From positions 94,660 to 158,659 of the forward strand of contig CAWAYQ010000009.1 in assembly GCA_963786225.1 (NCBI GenBank): a stretch of 64,000 nucleotides of DNA, written 5' to 3'. Both the position numbers and the translations under genes were made by a program. This document shows positions 56,451-64,000 of the stretch, in pieces (the first letter of the stretch is position 1; the number at the start of each line of letters is the position of its first letter). Below the pieces are notes generated by a model. The model saw only the letters and a list, made by a program, of their open reading frames with translations, was not told where the DNA came from and made no database searches. This stretch comes from Flaviflagellibacter sp963786225 (GTDB lineage: Bacteria; Pseudomonadota; Alphaproteobacteria; Rhizobiales; Methylopilaceae).

Positions 56451-56513
56451 CGTCCAGCTCCTGTGTCGGCCCAATGAATTTTCGATATCAAGCCTCGAGG
56501 GAATGCCGCCGCC

Positions 56514-57740
56514 CTACGCCGCACGTTCCCTTGCTTTCGGAACGGCGCCGCTGCTGTGCAGACTTTCGATCTCGCCAGCGTTGAAGCCGAGTTGCCGGAG
56601 AATCGCCTCGTTGTGCTCTCCGAGCTCCGGAGCCCGCTTTGCAGGCACTTTGGAGACGCCATGCACCTGAATCGGACTGCTGATCGTCGAGGTCAGCTTG
56701 CCGCCGGCGCCTTCCAGCGGAACTACAATGTCGTTCGCCCGCAACTGTGGGTCGTTGATCACTTCGCCGGGTGCCCGCACCACGCCGAAGGTGAGATGGG
56801 CCTGCTCGAAGACATCGCGCCAGCGCGCCATCGGCTGTGAGGCGAAGGTCTGATCCAGGATCGCAGTGAGCTGGGCCGAATTCGCGGCCTGCTTTGCAGG
56901 GTCGGCAAACCGGGCATCCGTCAAGAGATCCGGGCGGCCAATCCCGTTGACCAGAGCCGGCCATTTGTCGGGCGTCAGTACGATCACAAACCATGTGTCG
57001 TCAGCCGCCCGATAGACATTGAAGGTCGCGTTCGGCGGGTTGGCGCGATCGTGCAACGGGAAGAACGTCGCATCGGCAAGCGCAGCCTGAGCCGGGACAG
57101 CGCAAGCCCAAACTCCGGCAGCAAGCAACGAGGTCGTTACGTACGAACCTTTTCCGGTGTGCTCCCGCCGGTAGAGCGCCGTGACGATTGACGAATAGAG
57201 GCTGACCGCCGTCGCATGGTCGCCGCTGCCGGAGACCGGCAGCGTCGGTGGAGCACCCGCATCGCGCGTCAAGGACAGCAGGCCGCTTCGTGCCCAATAC
57301 GCCGTGATGTCGAATCCCGGAAGCTGCGCGTCAGGCCCGTTGTCGCCATAGCCGGTGACGTCCGCATAGATCAGACGCGGATTCCATGGCGCGACATCCT
57401 CATAGCCGAGCTTGAGTTTTTCGCGGGCTGGATGCGGCGTATTGACGATCAGAACGTCCGCCCACTCGACCAGGCGACGCAGAACGCCCCTCGCCTCCGG
57501 CGATTTCAGATCGAGAGCCAATCCGCGCTTGTTCCGATTGTTGAGGTGCCAGGGATAGTTGTCCTTGGCGCGAGGCTGTGGCGGGACCTTGTACCCAATC
57601 CGCCAAGTGTCGCCGGTCGGCGGCTCGACCTTGATCACGTCGGCGCCGAAGTCGGACAGGATCACCGCTGCGCCGGGACCTGCGATGAAGCTCGCCAAGT
57701 CCACTACCCTCAGTCCGGAGAAAATGTTGTCGCTTGCCAT
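56514..57740 (-). CDS. CaiB/BaiF family (class III) CoA transferase
   Basis: 408 residues. The N-terminal VVDLASFIAGPGAAVILSDFGADVIKVEPP and the catalytic Asp144 in LPGFDITAYWARSG are typical of family III CoA transferases, which move CoA between acids without free intermediates. The acceptor/donor pair is unknown. GAAAGGA precedes the ATG. 40 bp downstream of the hydratase gene. Confidence 0.92.
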   Translation of the reverse strand: MASDNIFSGLRVVDLASFIAGPGAAVILSDFGADVIKVEPPTGDTWRIGYKVPPQPRAKDNYPWHLNNRNKRGLALDLKSPEARGVLRRLVEWADVLIVNTPHPAREKLKLGYEDVAPWNPRLIYADVTGYGDNGPDAQLPGFDITAYWARSGLLSLTRDAGAPPTLPVSGSGDHATAVSLYSSIVTALYRREHTGKGSYVTTSLLAAGVWACAVPAQAALADATFFPLHDRANPPNATFNVYRAADDTWFVIVLTPDKWPALVNGIGRPDLLTDARFADPAKQAANSAQLTAILDQTFASQPMARWRDVFEQAHLTFGVVRAPGEVINDPQLRANDIVVPLEGAGGKLTSTISSPIQVHGVSKVPAKRAPELGEHNEAILRQLGFNAGEIESLHSSGAVPKARERAA

Positions 57741-57780
57741 GGGTTGTCCTTTCTGAATTGCCGTTTGCGGCGGGTTTCAT

Positions 57781-58638
57781 TCACCGTCCGCGGAACTGTG
57801 GCGCGCGCTTCTCGAGGAAGGCGGTCGTACCTTCCTTCTTGTCCTCGGTTGCGGCGCAGAGCCCGAAGTAGGAGGCCTCGAGCAGCAGGCCTTCGCCTTG
57901 GCTGGTCTCCATCCCCTTGTTTGCCGCTTCGAGCGCGAACTTGACGGCAATCGGAGCGTTGGACGCGATCTTCCGCAGGATTGCCTCGGCCCGGGTGATC
58001 AGCTCGGCGGCCGGAACGATCTCATTGACGAGCCCGATGCGATAAGCCTCCTGCGCGCTGATCATCTCTCCGGACAGGATGAGCTGCAGTGCCCGCCCCT
58101 TGCCGACCAGTCGCGGCAGCCGTTGCGTTCCGCCGCCGCCCGGAATCAATCCGAGCGCCACTTCCGGCTGCCCGAATTTCGCGGCCTCCACTGCGATCCT
58201 GATGGTGCACGCCATCGCCGTCTCGCAGCCGCCGCCGAGCGCAAAGCCGTTCACGGCGGCAATGACTGGCTTGCCGAGATCTTCGATGAGATCGAGCACC
58301 TCCTGCCCGAAGCGGCTGGACTGCTCTGCTTCGAACGCGGCGACATGCGCGAGCTCGCTGATGTCGGCGCCGGCGATGAATGCTTTGTCGCCGGCACCGG
58401 TCAGGATGACGCCGCGCACCGCAGCGTCGTCCCGCGCATCCTCGAAGGCAGTGCGCAGATCCTTCCACGTCGGCATATTCAGGGCGTTGAGCACCTTGGG
58501 CCGATTGACCGTCACATAGGCGATCGCTGCCTTTTTCTCGTACGAGACGTTCGTGAGCGTCAGTGTTGCCGGTGCCGAAGTGCTGGGCACCACCGCCGGC
58601 GAAGATGCGAATGTTGCTGTTGTCGAAGCCATGTTCAT
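57781..58638 (-). CDS. Enoyl-CoA hydratase (crotonase)
   Basis: 285 residues. Both catalytic glutamates are present: Glu139 in ALGGGCETAMA and Glu159 in GQPEVALGLIPGGGGTQRL; the oxyanion loop is FIAGADISEL. A 24-residue Ser/Ala/Thr-rich leader precedes the fold. A second ATG at 58632 is equally possible; no good ribosome site is seen. Probably hydrates the product of the acyl-CoA dehydrogenase 23 bp upstream. Confidence 0.92.
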   Translation of the reverse strand: MNMASTTATFASSPAVVPSTSAPATLTLTNVSYEKKAAIAYVTVNRPKVLNALNMPTWKDLRTAFEDARDDAAVRGVILTGAGDKAFIAGADISELAHVAAFEAEQSSRFGQEVLDLIEDLGKPVIAAVNGFALGGGCETAMACTIRIAVEAAKFGQPEVALGLIPGGGGTQRLPRLVGKGRALQLILSGEMISAQEAYRIGLVNEIVPAAELITRAEAILRKIASNAPIAVKFALEAANKGMETSQGEGLLLEASYFGLCAATEDKKEGTTAFLEKRAPQFRGR

Positions 58639-58661
58639 AACTCGTGCTTGGAGGGGAGGTG

Positions 58662-59906
58662 TCAGACGAAGGCGCCGAGGCCCGTGATGGCCTTGCCGAC
58701 GATCAGATTCTGCATCTGATACGTGCCTTCGTATGAGTAGAGAGCCTCGGCGTCCGCGAAGAAGCGCGCGACGTTGTAGTCGGCGACAATGCCGTTGCCG
58801 CCCAGGATCTCGCGGCCCCACGCAACGGTCTCGCGTGATTTCGCCGTGCAGAACGCCTTCGCCAGAGATGCATGATGGTCGCCGAGCTTGCCCTCATCAT
58901 CCATCTGCGCCAGCCGGACCATCAGGCACTGGCAGGCAGTTACGTTGGCGAGCATCTTGGCGAGGAGATCCTGCACCATCTGGAACGAGGCGATCGGCTT
59001 GCCGAACTGCAATCGCTCCTGGGCGTATTTGAGCGTCGCCTCGAACGCGCCCATCTGGATGCCAGTCGAGGCCCAGCCCACCATGTAGCGCGTCATCCGC
59101 AGCACGCGCGCGGTATCGCGGAACGAATTGCCGGCCTGCAGCCGGTTCGCTTCCGGCACGCGCACGTCCTTGAGCGTGATCTGACCGTTCTGGACCACTT
59201 TGAGCGCGATCTTGTGCTCGATCTTCTCGACGCTGAAGCCGGGGGTCGTTTTGTTCTCGACGATGAATCCCTTCACCTGATTGTCGGCGAGATCGCGCGC
59301 CCAGATGATGGAAACGTCGCACCACGTCGCGTTCCCGATCCACCGTTTCTGGCCGTTGAGAACCCAGGTGTCCCCTTCGCGTTTGGCGGTCGTGGTCAGC
59401 CCGCCGCTCGTCCCCGAACCCACCAGGGGCTCGGTAAGCCCGAAGCAGCCGATCTTCTCCCAGCGCGCCATCGGCGGCAGCCATTTCTGCTTTTGCTCCT
59501 CCGATCCGTCGAGATAGATCGAGCCCATGGCCAGGCCGCTGTGCACGCCGAAGAAGGTGCAGAAGGAAGCGTCGACGCGCGCCAGTTCCAAGGCCACGAA
59601 GCCAAACAGTTTCTGGCTGCCGCCGGCGCAGCCATAGCCCTCGTATCCCAAGCCGCCGAGCTTCAATTCCTTGAACGAGGGCAGGAGTTCAAACGGAAAC
59701 TCATCGTCGGACCAGTACTTGTTGATGACGGGCTGGACCCTGGTTTCCATGTAGGTTCGCACCTTCCTGACGATCGCCCTTTCCTCTTCCGTCAAGACAT
59801 CGACGAGCTGGTAGAAATCGCTGTTTGGCGTGGGCATCTCCTTCGCCGCCTTCTTTATTGATGCCGCCGTCGAGGCAGGTACCGCCGCTGCTGTTGAGAT
59901 TGCCAT
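58662..59906 (-). CDS. Acyl-CoA dehydrogenase (glutaryl-CoA dehydrogenase-like)
   Basis: 414 residues. FAD/substrate stretches CFGLTEPLVGSGTSG and GQKRWIGNATWCDV, AGWAS-type helix MVGWASTGIQMGAFE, and the catalytic Glu393 in YSYEGTYQMQN. The ARDLADNQVKGFIVE and IEHKIALKVVQNGQI stretches resemble glutaryl-CoA dehydrogenases, but the decarboxylation residues cannot be verified. First gene of the run; the motif at 59982-60035 lies 76 bp upstream. Confidence 0.92.
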   Translation of the reverse strand: MAISTAAAVPASTAASIKKAAKEMPTPNSDFYQLVDVLTEEERAIVRKVRTYMETRVQPVINKYWSDDEFPFELLPSFKELKLGGLGYEGYGCAGGSQKLFGFVALELARVDASFCTFFGVHSGLAMGSIYLDGSEEQKQKWLPPMARWEKIGCFGLTEPLVGSGTSGGLTTTAKREGDTWVLNGQKRWIGNATWCDVSIIWARDLADNQVKGFIVENKTTPGFSVEKIEHKIALKVVQNGQITLKDVRVPEANRLQAGNSFRDTARVLRMTRYMVGWASTGIQMGAFEATLKYAQERLQFGKPIASFQMVQDLLAKMLANVTACQCLMVRLAQMDDEGKLGDHHASLAKAFCTAKSRETVAWGREILGGNGIVADYNVARFFADAEALYSYEGTYQMQNLIVGKAITGLGAFV

Positions 59907-59981
59907 GTCTGCTCTGCTCCACTTCGGTTCAAAAACGGATCGTTGCGTCCGTTTCTTCTCGAGCGTGGATGTCGTACAATT

Positions 59982-60035
59982 CCGCTCGTCACACGATCCC
60001 CCAAACGGGGGTTAGCCTGCGGACCGGAGGGGGAT
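59982..60035 (-). promoter_or_regulatory. Composite palindromic operator candidate, copy B (acyl-CoA operon)
   Basis: Plus-strand reading: CCGCTC-N6-CGATCCCCC-N2-ACGGGGG-N15-GAGGGGGAT, with blocks and spacings identical to 49140-49193. It lies between the acyl-CoA dehydrogenase gene (minus) and the MalT-like regulator gene (plus, start 60056). Its orientation to the dehydrogenase gene is the same as that of copy A to the FUSC gene. Confidence 0.7.
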
Positions 60036-60055
60036 GCGACTGGATGGCTTGATAA

Positions 60056-62795
60056 ATGGGCGAGTTGGCAACCCAGGACCCAATCAGGATAGGCAAGCAG
60101 CCACAGACCATTGCGACCAAGGTGCTGCCACCGCGATGTGAGGGCCTTATCGAGCGTCCTCGCCTGCTGGAGCTCGTTACTCAGGTCCAGAGCAAACGGC
60201 TAACGGTGATCAAGGCACCTGCGGGCTTCGGCAAGACATCTCTGGCGGTCGCATGGACGGACCGCATTTTACAGAGCGGAAATTCAATTGCCTGGTTTTC
60301 CATAGACGCCAGCGACAATCAGCCGACGCAATTCCTGTTCTACGTATCTCATGCACTGCAACGCGCCTGTGAGAAAGTGAGTGGTCCCGCAATCGATCTC
60401 ATCCTCGAGACCTCCATGATCGACCCGCAAACGATCATATCAACGCTGATCAACGGCTTGGCGGAGACCGATGCAGAGATCTGTCTCTTTCTGGAGGACT
60501 ATCATTGGGTAAGCGATCCCACGATCCATAACGCAATACTGTTCTTGCTGAGACATGCCCCATCGAATTTCCATCTCATCCTGATTACGAGAACAGAGCC
60601 ACCCCTTCCGCTTGCTGGAGTGCGAGCCCAGAACCAGCTGCTGGAGATCGATGCCGCAGCTCTGCGTTTCACCCCTGACGAGACGCGGCAGTTTCTGGAG
60701 CACGAGGGGCTTGGTCCGTTGGACCCGCTAGAGCTAAGCCTTTTGCTGGAGAGAACTGAAGGGTGGCCCGCCGCCCTGCGCATCGCCGCTTCCACATCCT
60801 CTCAATCGGGACAGAGTTTTAGCCAGTACATCCGGCAGCTCTCAGGGACGGCCCGGCCACTCAGCGCCTACCTCGCCGAAATGGTGGACGGCCTCCCGCG
60901 CGACCTGGCGCTATTCATTCTGCGCACGGCAGTCCTCGATAGATTTTGTGCACCGTTGTGTCAGGCCGTAACGCAGCAGAGGGGGAGCGGAGATTTCCTT
61001 GAATTGATGGCAAACCGTCAATTGCTACTGGTACCCCTCGACCACGACGGGCGCTGGTACCGTTACCACGCTCTGTTGTCGGCATATCTACGTCAGAGGC
61101 TGGAAGCCGAACTGGGCGACGAAGAAATCGCCATGCTTCACCAACGCGCGTCGCATTGGTACGCCTCGCAGGAACTATGGACAGAAGCAGTTCAGCACGC
61201 GATCGCTGCGGGCGAAACCGAGCAGGCGGTAGCCTGGATCAAGAAGTGCGCCATGGCTCTCGTAAAGACAGGAGATCTGCTGAATCTTTCTCGGTTGGCA
61301 ACACCTGTTTCCAATGGTCCGCATACCAAACGAACTCAAACTCGCAATCGCTTGGGGCATGGCTCTGGCAGTTCGCCCTCAAGAGGCGCTTGAACTTGTC
61401 CAGCAGGTCGAGACCGATCTCGGCCACGAGCAATCGCTAGACGCGGATCTTGCAACTGAATGCACAACTATACGCTCAGTCGCGATCGCCCTGGAGATAA
61501 CAGCCAGGAGGCGTTGTCCCTCGCCGAAGATTGCCTTCGCCGAACGAACGATCCGTGGACCGCGAACGTTGCTTCGAACGTTGTCCGTTTCGGCTATTTG
61601 AAGGCTGGTGATCTGACCAAATTTTATGCGGCACCGTGGATTCCCTATTCGCTTGATGAGGACAAGCGGAATGTCTTTGCATCAGTCTATCGGCGTTGTC
61701 TCCAAGGACTGGCAGAGATGCAGCAACTCCGTTTCAACGAGGCTCAACGATATTATCTAGATGCGGTGACATTGGCGGAACAACACGTTGGACCGAACTC
61801 GACCGCCGCCGCCCTCCCGATCAGCCTCCTCGCACAGGTTCGCTACGAGCAGGGCCGGATAGATGAAGCTGAAGGCATGCTTTTTGATCGCGTGCCAATC
61901 CTGAGCTCCACCGCAATGCTGGACTGCGTGCTAAGTGCTTACTTCGTACTGGTGCGCCTGGCCGCTTTCCGTGGGAATTTTTCTCGTGCCTATACGCTGC
62001 TTGAAAGGGCCGAGAATTTGGGCCTCACGCGTGGCTGGGGACGAACTTGTCGCTGCGGCTTTGGTTGAAAGAGTACGACTATCTTGCCTGATCGGCAGAA
62101 TGTCCGAGAGCCTCGCCTGCCTTGATCGTCTCGATCGTGTTGTGCTGCAGCATCCCGCGCCAAGCGCCTCCTCTTGGTCGGACATCCACCGCTATTGCGC
62201 ACTGGCGCGCGCATACGTCGCCCTGTCACTAGACCAACCACAGAACGCCATCTCGGTTCTTGAGAAGCTACAGCGCGACGCGGACGACGCACACAACTAC
62301 TACTTCGGATTACGTGTCAGCGCCCATCTCGCTATAGCCCATCTTCGCGCGGGCGACCGCGCCGAAGCTCTCACCGTTTTTCGTATGGTATTGAATAAGT
62401 GCGTACAGGCCGGCCTCTATCAATCGATGTTGGATCTAGGCCCGGAAATTGGTACGTTGCTGTCAAGCGTTCGGGAAGACGCGCCGCGTACCGGAGATTC
62501 CCCAGACTTCGTGGCTTACCTGGATCGCCTCATCGAGGGTTTTCGTGCGCGCTATGAGCCCCAGGTCAAGGCGAGCCCGGCTTCGGCAATCGAGGAACTG
62601 CTCAGCGTTCGCGAAGGCGACATCCTAAATCTGATAGCCGAAGGCCGATCCAACAAAGAAATCGCACGAATTCTATCCATTGCACCCGAGACCGTAAAAT
62701 CGCACGTCAAGAACACCTTCATCAAGCTGAAGGTCCAGACGCGAGCACAGGCCGTTTCGCGCGCCCAAACGGTCGGCCTCCTCAACACTCCATAA
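60056..62795 (+). pseudogene. MalT/LuxR-type ATP-dependent regulator, three frameshifts
   Basis: Large STAND-type activator of about 912 residues after repair. Walker A APAGFGKT (54-61) and the Walker B region EICLFLEDYHW stand at the front, followed by a TPR-like middle and a C-terminal LuxR helix-turn-helix (LSVREGDILNLIAEGRSNKE, IAPETVKSHVKNTFIKLKV). Frames change near 61287-61289 (extra T in TTT), near 61494 (one base lost) and near 62044 (extra A in AA). All lie in short base runs, so sequencing error is suspected. Divergent from the acyl-CoA operon with copy B of the motif between. Confidence 0.85.
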
Positions 62796-62857
62796 ACCCG
62801 CTTTCAATGTGCCGAGCGTCGTCCCGCTGTGGCGTCCGAGAATGTAGTCCTTCGGCC

Positions 62858-64000
62858 TCACAAACGCAGAAGCGATTCCGCTCGACATACAGCCGCGGCT
62901 CGAGTACGTACGTCCAGTTTTTGGAAGATGCGCTTGACGTGCGATTTCACAGTCTCCGGTGAGATCACAAGGGTGCGAGCGATGTGCTTGTTCGAGAAAC
63001 CTTGGCTAATCATTGAAAGGACCTCGCGCTCTCGTACTGTGAGTTTACCGCTGACGTGAGTGTTGTGGTGTGCAGGACGGCTGCCCGAATGAATGGCATC
63101 CCACCGCGAAAGGAGGCTTGCCACGAAAGGTAGGACTTCGCGATCCGTTGACCCTTGCTCCTCTGCTCGACAGTAGGCGCGCTTCAGGAGCGTACCTGAT
63201 CCCGCGCCTCCCTCCAGGAAGACTTGGTAGAGGCCCGCAGTAGCGCCCACCTTGATGGTTTGGAAAAAGAGCGTGTCCGCTTCTTCCGATTCACCAATAG
63301 CCGTGAGCATTTCCGCGAGTTCGGTCGCTAGTCTGCATCCAACATAGAAGTTCCGCTTTTCGAGGGAGCAATGATAGAGCTGGCGCAACGCTGCCACTGC
63401 CTCGCTCGAAGGGGCCTCGGCCCAGCGTATCCGCCATCGCGTAAGCGTGAGATATCGCATGACCTCGGAGCGCGAGTATCCGGATCCGACGTAGTGCGTT
63501 TCGGCACAGCGTTTGAGGTGCTCAAAGCTGAGGCGAGCTTCTTCCGAGCGACCCTCTTCCAGCAGCAACGAGGTGCGCTCGGCGATGCATGCTGCAATGA
63601 GCCTTGGCCAACCGCGGCGTTCTCCGAGCGCCTCGGCTTCTCGAAGTATCGACGCCGCGAAATCATACTGCATCCTATGCTTCGCGATCCGCGCAAGGAC
63701 GAGGTACGCACGCAACGCGCATTCAATCGAGCCTCCCGCGTTGATCGCTGGAAGCCGATCGCGGAGAAGCAATTCGGCCTGATCCAAACAGCCCTCTTCG
63801 TAAAGAACCTGAGCGAAACGATGCACGCAGGGAGGGCTGCGAGGCCATTGGCTTGCTCCGGCACACTTTCAGCAATTTTCAGGGCGTCTGATGCCAACCG
63901 CTTGGCAGTGGACATGTTGAGATGATCAAGCGCTACCGCCGCTTCTATCGACAGGGCGAGCATCGCGGATGTCGCCCGGAGACTTCACCAACGCATATGC
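62858..64000 (-). pseudogene. Second MalT/LuxR-type regulator, C-terminal part, frameshifted and cut by the window
   Basis: Only the 3' part is in the window. It ends in a LuxR helix-turn-helix (LTVREREVLSMISQGFSNKH, ISPETVKSHVKRIFQKLDV) after a TPR-like region (AQVLYEEGCLDQAELLLRDR). One base is missing in an A-run (plus strand 63816-63818); beyond it the frame continues as LALSIEAAVALDHLNMSTAK. Similar in plan to the regulator at 60056-62795, with which it is convergent. The ATPase domain, if present, lies beyond position 64000. Confidence 0.82.

Overview
The window looks like a chromosomal segment of a high-GC alphaproteobacterium of the order Hyphomicrobiales (Rhizobiales), close to the Bradyrhizobium/Xanthobacter type. 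This rests on gene order: sdhCDAB; an mdh-sucAB-lpd cluster; a split F1 operon atpHAGDC without F0 genes; a run of rplU-rpmA, a GNAT gene, obgE, proB, proA, nadD, rsfS, rlmH, envC, ctpA, a divergent polysaccharide deacetylase and rppH; and GC-rich palindromic intergenic repeats. The species cannot be fixed from the sequence alone.

Positions 1-41200 are core genome. First comes energy metabolism: carbonic anhydrase, a CitE-like CoA-ester lyase, complete succinate dehydrogenase, ZapE, malate dehydrogenase, and the 2-oxoglutarate dehydrogenase complex with a MAPEG gene between sucB and lpd. The sucCD genes often found between mdh and sucA are missing. Then follow xerC, a UPF0104-type membrane protein, a small transaldolase, priA and the ATP synthase F1 operon, which carries an unrecognised 79-residue membrane protein between atpD and atpC. 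The block 27.5-41 kb is envelope, proline, NAD and ribosome housekeeping. Four genes between 27.6 and 30.9 kb are interrupted by six single-base frameshifts, all easily repaired by eye, so sequencing error or very recent decay is likely.

A tRNA-Ser(CGA) gene at 41.1 kb marks the edge of accessory DNA. Its 3' end plus eight flanking bases is repeated at 45.43 kb, which outlines a 4.2-kb island. The island holds a methyltransferase, a dihydrodipicolinate-synthase-family remnant, an AraC regulator, a Tat-type exported epoxide hydrolase and a small secreted protein. No integrase is visible.

From 45.6 to 64 kb lies what may be one regulon. It contains an AaeXAB-like aromatic-acid efflux operon (FUSC, DUF1656, HlyD), and a nine-gene same-strand run: acyl-CoA dehydrogenase, enoyl-CoA hydratase, CaiB-type CoA transferase, two tandem crotonases, YWTD beta-propeller, 3-hydroxyacyl-CoA dehydrogenase, acyl-CoA ligase and type-2 NADH dehydrogenase. 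Two convergent MalT/LuxR-type ATPase regulators follow, both frameshifted here. The most striking signal is a 54-bp composite palindromic motif that occurs twice with identical internal spacing and orientation, about 100 bp before the efflux operon and about 76 bp before the acyl-CoA dehydrogenase gene. It is the best candidate for an undescribed control element linking acyl-CoA catabolism of an unknown carboxylic acid with its efflux.
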